Of a stretch of DNA of 64,000 bases, positions 1 to 11,289 are shown piece after piece. Every line of letters begins with the position of its first letter. The first letter of the stretch is position 1. The position numbers and the translations under genes are program-made. This DNA comes from Galeruca laticollis (lineage: Eukaryota > Arthropoda > Insecta > Coleoptera > Chrysomelidae), in the NCBI GenBank assembly GCA_963921935.1, contig OY998180.1:112536183-112600182 (forward strand), read 5' to 3'. Under the pieces are notes generated by a model. The model was given only the letters and a program-made list of their open reading frames with translations. It ran no database searches and was not told the origin of the DNA.

Positions 1-1505
1 ATATGAAAATGAATTAGTCTCTATGTAGAATATTTTAAAGAGTAAACAATAACAAGACAAAATACTCTGAGGATATTCAAGATATTTAAGAATATTTAGG
101 ACAATTAGGAAATTCAGTAAAGGTCAAGATAATATAGATATTTAGGAAAATTAGGATATTTAGGAAAGTTAGGATATTCAGGATATTTAGGATATTTAGG
201 ATATTTTGAATATTTAGGATATTTTGAAGAGTTAGTATCAGTATCTTAAGGATATTTAGAAATTTTCGGATATTATAAATATTTAGGATATTGAGGGTAT
301 TTGGCATATTCAGAATATCCAGAATATTCACGATAATTACGAGGATATTCAAATGAGTTATTAGGATCAGGATATTCAGCACATCAAGGGGATCCGGGAT
401 ATTTAGAAGATTTAGCATATTCAGAATATTTAGCATATTTGGCGTTTTCAGGACTTCCAGAATATTTACAATAATTAGGATTTTCAAAAGCGTCATGATA
501 TGGATTTAAGGATATTCGGAGCATTTAGGGTATGCTGTATATTTAGGATATTCCAGATACTCAGGATATTTGGCGTATTTAGAATATCCAGAATACTTAC
601 GATGACTAGGATATTCAAAAGAGTTAGGATGAGGATTTGAGGATATCCGGCACATTTAAGATATCCGGGATATAAGCTTTCGTCAATGAGACATTGATTT
701 TAGAATTTAATTTTATCGCGTAAAACCACAACAATATGAAAATGAATTTGTCTTTATGTGGATTATTTTTAAGAGTAAATAATAACAAGATAAAATATTC
801 AGGATATTCAGGATATTCAGGATATTCGGGATATACAGGTTATTCAGGATATTTAAGATATTTAGGATACACGGGATATTTTAGATAGTCAGGGTATCAA
901 GAATCTTTTGGATAATTAGGATATTTAGAAGAGTTAGGATCAGGATCTTAAGGATATTTAGACAATTTAGGATATTTTAAATATTCAGGATATTGAGGTT
1001 ATTTGGCATATACAGAATACCCAGAATATTTACGATAATTAGGATATTCAAATGAGTTGGGATCGGGATATTCAGCACAATAAGGCGATCTGGGATAGTT
1101 AGAAAATTTAGCATACTCATAATATTTAGCATATTTGGCGTATTCAGAACTTCCAAAATATTTACAATAATTAGGATTTTCAAAAGAGTTATGATATAGA
1201 TTTAAGGATATTCGGAGCATTTGGGGTATCCGGAATATTCAGGAAATTTAGTATATTCATAATACTGAGGATATTGGGCGTATTTAGAATATCCAGAATA
1301 TTTACGATGATTAGGATATTCAAAAGAGTTTGGATAAAGATTTGAGGATATTCGGCACATTTAAAGTATCAGGGATATTTAGGATACTCAGGATATTTGG
1401 CGTATTCAGAATATTTACGATAATTGGGATATTCAAAAAGCTAGAATATTTGGCACATTCAGGCTATTCGGGATTTTTAGGAAGCATAGGATATTTAGAT
1501 GTATC
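1..1505. repeat. 9-bp minisatellite (GGATATTTA/GGATATTCA) with higher-order periodicity
   Basis: The stretch is built from variants of a 9-bp unit, GGATATTTA or GGATATTCA. A longer arrangement is superimposed: the non-repetitive lead-in at position 1 (ATATGAAAATGAATT) returns at about 734, and the block with TTCAAATGAGTT near 346 returns near 1043, giving a higher-order period of roughly 700-735 bp. Because the unit length is a multiple of three, long open frames of Asn/Leu/Ile-rich or Tyr/Ser-rich repeats occur on both strands; I regard them as artefacts. The left edge lies outside the window. Confidence 0.85.
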
Positions 1506-1513
1506 GCAATATG

Positions 1514-1806
1514 AATGACGACGACCAGACAGGATTTAGAGCAGGAAAGTTAATTATAAATCATTTATTCTCCATTACCCAGATAATTGGCAGAATAATA
1601 AATAGAAACCACAAACTTCACATTTCAGAAGCCTTAGAAGCAACAAATATTAATCCTACCCTCATAAAAGCAGTTCAGTACAAAAACTCTACGTCACAGC
1701 ACTTCTAATTTAATAATAGAACGAAAAGTCCCAGAAGGATTCTATATCAGCAAAGGACTGGAACAAATATGCTGCAAAATGTATCTAGAACACGAACTAG
1801 CAGACG
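1514..1806 (+). pseudogene. Non-LTR retrotransposon RT scrap, internally deleted
   Basis: The plus strand encodes a recognisable RT piece: DDDQTGFRAGK, then HLFSITQII, then ALEATNINPTLIKAVQY. In related LINEs the first blocks are followed by the catalytic VDLKKAYD region; here that segment is missing, so the piece is joined across an internal deletion of a few dozen residues. After a stop and frame change at about 1708, FYISKGLEQICC and KMYLEHEL continue the same domain, again with a gap where the SPTLF segment should be. There is no catalytic YADD motif. It is a dead fragment, directly downstream of the minisatellite. The LINE clade cannot be settled from this length. Confidence 0.6.
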
Positions 1807-2744
1807 TGACTTCTAGGTGGTTTCACTTCTATCTATCCTTATATCCAGTTTTTTTAATTCACTAAAAAAGTCGTCACAAGACATATACGATTCTCATATG
1901 GGTGTAAAAATATTTCGAGCCCAGTACACCTCTTGGAACTCCAAATTCGGAAAATCTCCCGAAAATAACGGCTCCACCATATCTGGCCCCCTTAAAAAGG
2001 GAGGTAGGAGGAGCCGTCACATTCCCGTATATTTTTTCAGATGTTCTCCTTCGAAATTTTCTTTCTCCAGGGCCTTTCCTATTTTTTTCAATAGACTAAA
2101 TTTCTTCTATATTCTATATTTTCTACACAATTTTAACGATGTTATTAGCAGAATAAATTCTTTAAAAACTATATAACAACACGATTCATAAAATATACAA
2201 TTTATCAATGATTTTCGAGCAAAATTATAGTTCTGTTCAGAATGTGCAAAAACACCGCGGGGCATTTGCTATATAAATTTTACACAAACAATTAGACGGG
2301 TACAGCTCATAGGACCAACGTGTTGCCTATAAATTTCCTCCTGACACATTCTGGTCTGCCCTATTCCGGATTTTTGTGTGCTTTTGACAGGGAAGTGCTG
2401 ATTCTACATAGTATTTAAATTTTCCTACGTGTTTGTAGTTATGACATTCCGCTTTTTATTTTTGTCGGCAGTTTATTGCAGAGTAGAGATTTGCAAAAAA
2501 ATATATTGTGAAGTTATTTCACATTGATCTAGTATGAATTTAGAATATAATATTAGAATAGTTAATACAGAATGATTAATAGCTATTGATACATAGGGAT
2601 ATTATGAAGAATCAACATTTTTTCCAGTGGGGCATCATCGATGCCTATACTTTTTCTATATAACTATTTAATTGTATCGGCCTTCAGGCTCGTGCCACAA
2701 ACTTCCAGATTCGTGAGAAAAGTTCAACTTTCCCCACGTATTTT
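1807..2744. other. Unassigned stretch
   Basis: A 119-codon open frame exists at 1817-2176 on the plus strand, but it shows no recognisable motif and its composition follows the local base composition, so I do not call it a gene. No RNA gene or repeat is recognised here. Confidence 0.5.
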
Positions 2745-3275
2745 TGGTAGAACGAAAAAAGCACAAAGGACTTCATACATTTTAGGGGCACTGGACCCAG
2801 AACGGTACAAATTGTTTATGCACCAAATGACAGCTATACGTAAGGGGTTTAACTCTGTCAATGGGCACAAGTTTCAGATCGGTTACGGAATGGTAGTTAT
2901 GGCCATCTGAAAGTTTGACATTTTGACATGCGTTTAGATGTTTGTCGTATTATATCAAGTAAACTACCCCTGTGGTCAAAACTTTTCAATACCTCATTCG
3001 ATAGCCCTAACATAGTAGAGTATTCCTGGAAATCGCACACTTCTCCAACCAAGTGCGGATCACTAGATACTCGCTCACAATGATGGACTCCGTGGGAGGA
3101 GTGACTTTTCGAGTCTGAAAAATTCCATTGACAATTACAGCTATAAGAACCTATGTGGTCAATTTTTTATACATCATTTGATAGTGCAATTATCGTAGAG
3201 CAATTCCGTTAATCACACACTTCTCTACCTGAGTCATTGCGTGATTACCGCTTAACTGCACTTTAAATCGATGTA
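2745..3275 (+). repeat. Left arm of a widely spaced inverted repeat with subterminal repeats
   Basis: This stretch matches the reverse complement of about 11290-11970. Shared blocks include GTCAATGGGCACAAGT, GCGTTTAGAT, TTTGTCGTATTATAT and CCTCATTCGATAGCCCTA. Inside the arm a subunit of roughly 180 bp (GTGGTCAA, then CATTYGATAG, then CACACTTCTC) occurs twice, near 2960 and 3150. It looks like one end of a foldback or long-TIR transposon; the outer boundary is not clear. Confidence 0.65.
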
Positions 3276-3757
3276 TATATAAAGCTTAATTATTATAAAT
3301 CCATAAAAATCCAAAAAATTTCAAAAAGTGTTTTAATTTTCTTCAGACTTTTCGAAATACTTAAAATACTATCGATCCCTCAAGCACTATTATTACCTAA
3401 GGCCAATATATATGCCTATCTGATACATAGCCCTTCACCAGCCTACTTAAACCACAAGATGTTGGCTAATTCTGTAAAATTCCGAAAAAGTAGAAGCTAA
3501 TATTTGGCCCTGCAATTTTTTGTCTTCGACGGGGTCACTCGGCTACTGCAACTCTTTAGGAATCCTAAAGTTAGGACCTCCTACCTATCTACACCCAGGG
3601 TTTAGTGGTTACCTGTTCCCTGTGTCTTTCACCTTCACAGAGGAGCTGCCTACAGCGGCTGAACTCCCTCCAATGACATCTTGTGGTTCCACCTCATTCC
3701 CGGACAGTGTCCCTGGTACCACTATTTCTAGTTATCGTCAGATACACTGCTGGTAGT

Positions 3758-5476
3758 CTATTTCCCCCTGCCCTCTTCCTCTTTAATTCTAACAATGTCC
3801 GTTATAAATTGAAGAATCTTGCTGAACTTTTCCTTACTTTCCATCATCGTTCTGATAATATTTTCTTCTGTAAGAGTATGCCCAATATCTATTTCCAGAT
3901 ATAGTCTCTTCTGGTGGAATCTATTACAATAGAAGATCCAGTAATTAAGGTGCCTATGACTACATTTCACCCACTCTTTTATTGAAGGGATCAAGACCTT
4001 CGTCCACTGTGCCTTTGTTGTATTATTTACCCATTCCCGCTGCCATTCCTGTAAGGTTCTTTCCCGCTGTTCCTTCTTTTCTTGGTCCGTGATCGCTCCC
4101 ATTTCATGCAAGGCTTTACGTTCTTTGGCCAACAGGTCGATTGGCGGCACTCCGGTAATCACCTGGACTGTTTCGGCCGAAACTGTGCGGTACGCGCTGG
4201 CTACTCTTAGCAAGGCTCTTCTTTGAGATCTAATGATCATTGATCTATAACTTGCCACCTACACTCCTCCACACCACACTGGGGCTCCGTATAGTAGGAT
4301 GGATTGAACGACCCAATAAGGCACTTTCCTATTGTTGCTGCTAGAGCCTCCTATATTTGGCATTAGCGTGCTTAATCTCCCAAATCCCTCGTCTGCTTTA
4401 TTGCAGGCATTTTTTATATGTGGCCCGAAGAGACCTTGGTGATCCAGATGTATGCCAAGGTATTTTAATGTGGTTGCTGGGCTTATCCTCTGACCTTCAA
4501 TTGTGAACGTTATCCTGTCCCTTACTCTCGCCTGCTTAGTGCCTTTAAGAAGAATAGCTTCCATTTTGTGATATGCTAACTCAAGCCTATTTTGGTACAT
4601 CCACATATTAACTGCCTGTAGAACCCGGTCTACTTTGTTGACAAGATCTTCACGGTTATCAGCCTCCACCAGTATAGCAAGATCATCCGCATAAGCTATA
4701 CTTCTACACCCTCCTCCCAAGCGCAGCCTTAGAACTTCATCATACATCACGTTCCACAGGGTCGGCCCTATGAAAGATCCTTGTGGGACTTCTGTCGTGT
4801 GTTCCATCGTTTTTCCGGGGATGACCTGTATCACCCTGTCAGAGAGGTAACTCTCTATTGCCGCCACCAGGTAGTCCGGTATATTCTTCTGCCTCAGCCT
4901 TGTGATTATGAGTCGCCAATTTGCCGTGTTAAAGGCATTTCTTACATCGAGCGCCACTAGAGCCACCCATCTTCTTCTTGAATTTCTGGCATTTTCGACG
5001 ACCCACTGCACTGCCTGTATGGTCGACCTCCCCTTACGGAATCCGTACTGCATCTCCGAGAGTGCCCCGTTCTCTTTCAGTGCCTTCTCCAGTCTTCCCT
5101 TTAACAAAGCTTCGTACACCTTCCCTAGGACATTCAACAGGCATATGGGCCGATATGAGCTTGGGCTCTCCTCTGGTTTCCCGGATTTCCATATAAGCAC
5201 TAGCTTGGCTCTCTTCCACTCCATAGGAAATATCTGCTCTCTGAGTAGCTGGTTCATCAATTGTTTTGGGATTGTTTCGATAGTGAACTTAACAATTTCA
5301 GGAGGAATTCCGTCAGGGCCCGGGGCTTTGCCAAGTTTAATTTTCTCTTTAACTGTCAAAATTTCTTCAGCAGTGAACTCCGGAACGGTTTTTGGTTTAT
5401 CTAGTTTTTCCCATTTTTCCCCCACCTCTGGGTCGTGAACCCAGCCTGGGGGTACTAAGGGCCCCCCACTTTCCAT
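3758..5476 (-). pseudogene. R1-like reverse transcriptase, one nonsense codon and C-terminal deletion
   Basis: Reverse transcriptase of an R1-type non-LTR retrotransposon, which would copy the element RNA at a nicked target. Visible in order are KAPGPDGIPPEIVK, SSYRPICLLNVLGKVYE, YGFRKGRSTIQAVQWV, ALDVRNAFNTANW (catalytic Asp present), VPQGSFIGPTLWNV and the intact SIAYADDLAIL motif, followed by the thumb (TLKYLGIHLDH). A single in-frame TAG at 4259-4261 separates the RT from the C-terminal part, which continues in the same frame to 3758. The C-terminal CCHC-like region is missing: the text runs from HLNYWIFYCNRFHQKRLYLE straight on to the last segment, so an internal deletion removed the cysteine knuckle. 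No upstream endonuclease is attached. Confidence 0.8.
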
Positions 5477-5539
5477 AACAGTGTAAACTGTATGTGGGGG
5501 CTATTATGTGGCCCCACTCCTCAATATAAACTTCTTGCC

Positions 5540-5630
5540 TGGTCTGCCGCCTTCTCGTCTGCTGAAGTGTCGCTTCCTCGTATGCTGGTCCACCGCTTCC
5601 TCGTGTGCTGGTCCACCGTTTCCTCACTAT
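5540..5630. repeat. 23-bp minisatellite, about four units
   Basis: Four imperfect units of about 23 bp end in TTCCTCGT or a variant, with GCTGGTCCACCG as the common core. It lies between the truncated R1-like LINE and the LOA-type LINE. Confidence 0.65.
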
Positions 5631-5879
5631 TCGTACACCTGCAGAAAAATGTGATTTCTAGCATGCTATACAAAAATAGGGCAATAGAAAATTGAGGTAT
5701 GGAAAATATCTGGTAGTAGTAGTCGATTAAATTAGATTTTAACGGGGTTACAATGCACTAAAACCTAAGGTTTATTGTACCCCCCTATCAGAGCTGTTCT
5801 CGCTACTACTACATTTCGTCTTACAGTTCCAGGGTTCTAATAAACTGTAGTATTTAGGACGTCTTCCCCGATGCTAGAT

Positions 5880-6690
5880 CCTCACTCTTACAAGTTTCTT
5901 GTCCGAAGCATTTCTTGCGTTGGCTTGCAATGGCGAGACATTCCAGAACTAGATGATCCGGAGTTTCATCTCCTCCCCACAGAATTTACACTCGTCAATT
6001 TCTGTTAGACCTATTTTCTTTAAGTGCTTCCTAAGGCGGCAGTGTCCTATAAGAAAGCCCGTGAGAAGATGTAGCTTATTAATACTGAGGACCAAATATT
6101 TTTTGGATCCAGCAGTGTCAAAGTTCCGTAGGAACTATTTGGGATGTTCCGCGAAGGCATCGCCAGAGTTCTTTTCGTTCGGTTTCCTCCTTCTTCCGAA
6201 ACTCTTTCTTATAGGAGCATTTTCCTACACGACAGAAAAGCTCCGGGCCAATAAAGGGCGTTTGTGCCCCTTTCCTGGCAAGTGTATTGACCTCTTCATT
6301 TCCCGTGATTCCCGAGTGGCTAGGGGCCCAGACTAAATAGACCCTGTCATGCTTGCCTAATTCATCAAGTTTTCTCCGGCACTCCCATGCCAACTTTGAG
6401 TCAATAACATGGGAGCTCAAAGCTTTGATAGCTGCCTGACTATCAGAATGGATCGATATGTCACAATTATGATAGTTTCTTTCTAGGTTCATTTCCACGC
6501 ATCTCTCGATCGCAAGTATTTCTGCCTCAAAGACACTCTGGAAGGAGCCTAACGATTATGAGTATCTGGTGCCAGACCCAGATACTCCAGCGCCTGCTCC
6601 AGTGGTGGTTTTTGAACCATTCGTATACCATTTATTGGTGTTTTCTTTGAGAGTTTGGGTGGTGTATTCCCTTTCCCAGTCTCTCCTCTT
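5880..6690 (-). pseudogene. RNase H and C-terminal HCHC motif of the LOA-type LINE
   Basis: The ribonuclease H domain starts near 6690 with YTNGSKTTTGAGAGV, where the usual first Asp of TDGS is replaced by Asn, and continues with AEILAIERC, SIHSDSQAAIKAL (Glu and Asp catalytic positions present) and VYLVWAPSHSGITGNEEVNTLAR (His and terminal region present). A stop after IVPTEL at 6118 interrupts the chain. The C-terminal part follows at about 6110-5880: LLTGFLIGHCRLRKHLKKIGL, then DECKFCGEE, then TPDHLVLECLA, a Cys/His motif typical of these LINE C termini, with a one-base frame change between the Cys and His parts. RNase H would degrade the RNA template during second-strand synthesis. Confidence 0.75.
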
Positions 6691-6695
6691 ATTTA

Positions 6696-8321
6696 TCATA
6701 GTAGTGAAATTCTTTTCGATACTTTTTCAATCATTTCGTCACTGGGAAGATTAGCTGATGAGATGTATTTTGTTAGAGAGGACCAGGCTCCCTGATTTTT
6801 AATACTCACATTGCCTGAACCTTCCTTAGATATTCTAAGAATTGCCAGTTGGGCAGATCTTTCTATCACCAGATGTAGAGGTGTGAGATCTGTAATGATC
6901 TCAAGTGCCCTAGTTGGACACGTTCTCATAGCTCCAGTGATGCACACACAGGCAAGCCTTTAAACTTTGTCGAGGGTCTTCCTCGTACTGTACTGACTTG
7001 CTTTTGTATGCCAAACTATTGCCCCAAACGTAATTGCTGGTCTCACAATCACGGCGTACATCCATCGCAGTATTTTTGGGTTACAGCCCCACCTCTTACC
7101 AGGTAGATTTCTGCACGCCATAAAAGCTCTTATGGCTTTACTAGCAGTTATTTCAACGTACTTATTCCACAGAAGCTTACTGTCTAGGGTTATCCCTAGA
7201 TATTTAACTTCTGATTTCGTTTCTATGATTTCCCCGTTTAAGGATATGAGTTTCATGGCTGGAAGTGTTCTTTTCCGGGTAAATGGAATTACTATGGTCT
7301 TGTTTGGGTTAATGTTTAGCCCCACTAACAAGCACCTTTACTCTATGATTCTGAGGCCCTTTTGTAATAAATCACACAAGGCGCTCTCGAACTTGCCTCT
7401 GACAATTAGAACTATGTCAACGGCATAGCCCATACATTCGAAGACAAGCTCCGTTAGCCTGTAAAGCAACTCATCTACTACGAGGCTCCATAGAAGGGGA
7501 GATATCACTCCCCCTTGAGGTGTCCCCCGAGTGGCTTTCACTGAGGTGGTTTGATTCCCCACCTGTGTCTCAGCTATTCTCGTCGTCAACAACTCATACA
7601 TCCATTTTAGAATGGTTTCATTTACTTCTCGCGTTTTTAGTGCTTCTTTGACAAACACATGAGTTGTGTTGTCAAAGGCTCCAGATATATACAGGAATGC
7701 GCACATTGCGATTTCTTTCTTGTTCAGAGTTCTCTTGATGACTTTGGTCAGCTGATACAGATCCGTCTTAGTTGATCGACCCGCTCTGTAAGCATGCTGA
7801 CATTTATGAAGTGGTGTATTCTCCATGTTCTCTATTCTTATGTAGTTATCCACTACTTTCTCCATCGTTTTGAGTAGAAACGATGTTAGACAGATGGGTC
7901 TAAAAGATCGACGATCAGTCCCATCTTTTTTCCCTATTTTTGGTAAGAAGATTACACATGCCCATCTCCATTTCCTAGATATAATACCCACTGCTAGACT
8001 GCTTCTTGTAATACTCAGCGGGTGAGGAATAATATCCTCTATCCCTTGCTGCAGGAGTGCTGGAAATATTCCATCCACTCCTGGTGATTTATATGGTTGA
8101 AAGGTACTTATTGCCCATTCCAACCGTTGTCTGGTAAATATTTTATTAGCAATGTCCCAATCTTCCTTGCGGGATTTTTTGGTGTAATTCATTGCTATTT
8201 CAGTGCTTGTTGCTGGTTCACTATCTGGAAATTGGGTTCTAAGAAGTATCGATTGTTCCTCTTCACCTTCTGTGTATGATCCGTCTGGCTTTTTCAACGA
8301 AATTGTGGGGTTAGTTCCCAC
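6696..8321 (-). pseudogene. LOA-type reverse transcriptase, two in-frame stops and YADD changed to YAVD
   Basis: The RT domain reads through PYKSPGVDGIFPALLQQGIE, SFRPICLTSFLLKTMEKVVD, HAYRAGRSTKTDLYQL, ALFYISGAFDNTTH-like sequence (actual start MCAFLYISGAFDN) and ATRGTPQGGVISPLLWSLVVD. The catalytic box reads GYAVDIVLIV, so the first Asp of YADD is lost. In-frame TAA codons at 7338-7340 and 6960-6962 split the thumb (VKYLGITLDSKLLWNKYVE; FGAIVWHTKAS) from the palm and from the segment ending at 6696. All three pieces are in the same frame, so substitutions rather than indels inactivated this part; frameshifts separate it from the endonuclease upstream and from the RNase H downstream. Confidence 0.8.
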
Positions 8322-8391
8322 ATGTGTGGTGACCTTTTGTAGTGTGGTCGATGTGTGTGTGGAAGTGAACTTTTCGCAAAAATCTTGAAAA

Positions 8392-9321
8392 TTAAGCCTT
8401 TGGCCTTCCTAATCTCTTTATTGTACTGTCACGTTTGGCTCTATTAAAGAGCCGACGTACCTCTTTTCTGTGGTTTGACAGGTTCTCATTCCACCAAGGT
8501 GCTTCCTCTTCTGAACGAACTTTTGACAGTGGGCAACTGGAATAAAAATCTTCCATTATTGCTACACTGATCTGTTCGACTCTTTGTTCCAGGTCGTAGT
8601 ACGGGTGATTTACAACATACACTCCGACGTGTTCCAAATTGTCCTTCAGATTGGTCTTGTGAAGAGACCAATCTGTATTTCTAGGATTTTGGATTGTAGG
8701 AATCGAGGTAGTATCTCCCTCTATCCTAAATTCGATGATCCTATGGTCGGAAAGTGGTGACTCGCTCATCACCGTCCAATCTTTTACATTTTTCCTAGCA
8801 GCAACATCAACAATTGTTATGTCTAGGACCTCTTCTCATTCTCTCGTGACAAAAGTGGGGGTTATCCCCACGTTTAAGGTCTCAAGGTTTTGTGCTAAGA
8901 GATATTCTAATAAACACTCACCTTTTGCGTTGTTGTTAGAGCTTTCTCACAAGGTATTGTGTGCGTTGGCATCACAGCCAATTATAATTGGCAGTCGACT
9001 GCCATTGTAGTGTCTTACTAGCTCTTGTACTTCTTCTGGCGGTGTCGGTCGATACCCCCAATGTTGAGGCGAACCATGATTGAAACAAGGTCCCGTGACA
9101 CGTTTTCTGAAACACGAATATATTTTATGGTATTTCTTATGATGACACAGGCACGCGGAGATACTTGCCTTGCATGCCAAACCTTTGATTTGGCGTTCTT
9201 TGTTGATCAATGGTTTTTGGATCAGTACAATATCCAGTTGTAGTCTAGCGAACAACCTTGCAATCACGGCTGAAGCTCCCTTCGCGTGATGCAGATTAAT
9301 CTGAGCTACATTCGTGAACAT
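8392..9321 (-). pseudogene. AP-like endonuclease of the LOA-type LINE
   Basis: This is the N-terminal endonuclease domain that nicks target DNA. It starts at an ATG at 9321 with MFTNVAQINLHHAKGAS. Later motifs are IIIGCDANAHNTL, where the next codon is TGA in place of the expected Trp (8947-8949), and SESPLSDHRIIEFRI (the SDHR catalytic motif, intact). The chain then runs into the linker EAPWWNENLSNHRKEVRRLF that precedes the RT. Both halves share one frame. A frameshift lies between 8392 and 8321, before the RT. Confidence 0.75.
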
Positions 9322-9547
9322 GAAGGTGAATTATTATGTATGAGAGAGGCTGAGTTACTCAGCCTCTATTCATCGCCCTACTTTGTGTTTCCCTGACCCT
9401 CCTCGACCACCATGGCAATATCTTCCTCGGAATTCTAGCAGGTTTCTTGATCTTGAGTCAGACTCTCGACCCCCATGCTGCTCCTCCTAGTTTCCCGGGA
9501 TGCAGAGGCGATCTTCGCATCCCCAGTCATCTCAGCAGAGCCCTTTT

Positions 9548-10600
9548 TCAGAGGTTCCGGATGTGGAGGCTATCTCCATGTCCTTTGGATCCTCCGCGGG
9601 GCTCTTTTTTCCCCAGCCCCGAGACAGGGATACGCACAAAACGGAAGTTTAGCGTGTAAACTCCTGCCTTCAGAGCCTCCCTAGATTGGTGATCGATTCC
9701 AATCGTGAGGATAGTTCCTTGTCCCTCTTTTTTAGAGTTCAGGATCTTCCAAGCCCCAGAATTGAGGTTGGAGTTCTGAACTTCGACAAGTTGGAGGATC
9801 TTCTCCAATTTTATGTCGTTGCTTCTTGGGAAGAACACCGGTATGGTGACCGGCTTTGGGATGTCGTCTTCACTTCGATCCATCAATTCGGGTCCTTTCC
9901 AAAAGTTTAATTTCGGCGCTGACGGCGTGAACCAGTCTGCCGATTCTTGGGACCCACAGTCCACCAGTATAATTCCACAACGGAAATGGATAACTCAGAA
10001 GTGAATTCCCTTCTATTTACTCTGACACAGCTCTTCTACCAGAGTGTCTTCCAGGGTGGAGAGCTGCTCTGCTTTCAGGATGGCCCCATGATAATCCTTG
10101 GCACTATTCCCACCCTTAAAGCCTTCTCTGTTTTGACAGCTGCTGCGTAACCAGTGGCTCACCCGGTTACCGTTGTAGCTGTTTTTGGTTTTTTGCTAAG
10201 AGTTCGCTGCGGAGGTGTGATATGCTCCGGGCCTGTTTTGAGCTTTATCCTCCCCGTTGGTGGTTCCTTCGGGGGCGTTGGGCACTGAATAACCTGCTTC
10301 CTGGCCTCTTCAGGGGATATTCCCTGATTGAGGAGTTACAGGTTTTTCCGCACCCCTGCTCCACTGAGGACTTTTCTGAGTGGGTCGTCTATGCCGCCCG
10401 GTTCTCCCAGTTTTGGTCGAACGGCCTACGACCTTTGTGCCGTTTGGCCTTTTTTCTGTCCGTGAGGTGCCCGGATGGAGAGATGGATGTTTTCTCCCCT
10501 ACTTTCCCGATGGAAGTTTTACTTTTTCTTTCTCTTTCCATAAATGGTCCCACGAGAAGCTAGGGTCATTACGGTCCACCGCTGCAGAGCACCGCATGCA
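9548..10600 (-). pseudogene. ORF1 (gag-like, DUF4780-type) of the LOA-type LINE
   Basis: The clearest part is 9548-9964 (138 codons). It includes DCGSQESADWFTPSAPKLNFW, DDIPKPVTIPVFFP, KILQLVEVQNSNLNSGAWKI and GIDHQSREALKAGVYTLNFR, which resembles the DUF4780 domain found in ORF1 of LOA-type LINEs and related insect proteins. Upstream to about 10600 only short, frame-shifted pieces can be followed (for example an Ala-rich helix near 10090). ORF1 proteins of this kind are thought to bind the element RNA; no zinc knuckle is visible. The 5' half of the ORF is too degraded to place its start. Confidence 0.55.
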
Positions 10601-11289
10601 GAGGTAAGAGGTTCAATACAATGGAGTTCCCCCCGGTGCTCCTAGGTCAAAACCAGTAAGGACTATTCTTCTACATAGCCACGCGTTCTTCGGCCTGGTT
10701 CCCCACCTTGACTTTGGATTTTTATTGAGGTTGTCTCCTCTTGGTCCGGGCAGTAATGCCAAGACCTCCGCTATTCCACTGGCCCGCGAGACTTGACCAC
10801 AGACATGTGATTTCGAGGTAAGTTCGAAATTTCACCCGGCATCACAACCCTGTGTGCAATCCCTTAGCCACGATACTATAGTTGGGACAGGTAAAGTTGG
10901 TCCGCGGCAGGGTATTCGAAGGCAAACAGTTGAGTATTTAGACACCACGAGCCCCCAGGGATTTCCCCGCTGACCTCCTCATATAAAATCATCTCAGAGG
11001 CCTTTCTCCTATCCGCCACCTGGAGATGCGCTGGGTCGGTGCTTCACGCCCTCCACATCAATAAATACCCCGACGAACAGAGACGAACTACGTACATACC
11101 TAATGATGTGGACCTGGATGTAGTAGTAACAAGAAAAATACAATAGAAATATAAAAGCGGAAATATCACACTCCATTCACGACATAAATAATTGGATTGA
11201 AACGCAGTAAAAATAAAATGTGATACATAATTTACGTATGTTCATTAATAAGATGCTATTACCGTATTTTTAAATAACTCGCTCCCCAA
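10601..11289. other. Probable 5' untranslated region of the LOA-type LINE and flank
   Basis: No coding sequence is seen. The part up to about 11130 is noticeably richer in G+C than its surroundings, like the LINE body, and is taken as its 5' untranslated region. From 11130 to 11289 the composition returns to AT-rich flank. Confidence 0.45.

Larger units (their letters stand above)
3480..5690 (-). mobile_element. R1-like LINE, 5'-truncated
   Basis: This is a minus-strand LINE remnant holding the reverse transcriptase and C-terminal region of an R1-clade element, with about 270 bp of probable 3' untranslated sequence down to about 3480. The endonuclease and first ORF are absent, as expected from 5' truncation. 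R1 elements normally sit in 28S rDNA; no rDNA sequence is seen here, so this is a copy outside the usual target or a non-rDNA R1 relative. It abuts the 3' end of the LOA-type LINE. Confidence 0.7.
5712..11130 (-). mobile_element. LOA-type LINE, nearly full length but decayed
   Basis: Reading the minus strand from 11130 to 5712, the order is GC-richer 5' untranslated region, ORF1 (DUF4780-like), endonuclease, reverse transcriptase, RNase H and a C-terminal cysteine-histidine motif. That order, including a downstream RNase H, fits the LOA clade of arthropod LINEs. Both outer edges lie in TAGTAGTAG-like sequence (5712-5722 and 11119-11131), which could be a target-site duplication in a trinucleotide run. 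Several stops, two frameshifts and a mutated catalytic motif show it is inactive. Confidence 0.75.

Noticed and set aside
86..496. Leu/Asn/Ile-rich 136-codon open frame at the left end
   Set aside because: It is a product of a 9-bp repeat, whose length is a multiple of three, with no independent coding evidence.
4902..5438. Open frame on the plus strand opposite the R1-like RT
   Set aside because: It is the complement of a clearly recognisable RT on the minus strand.
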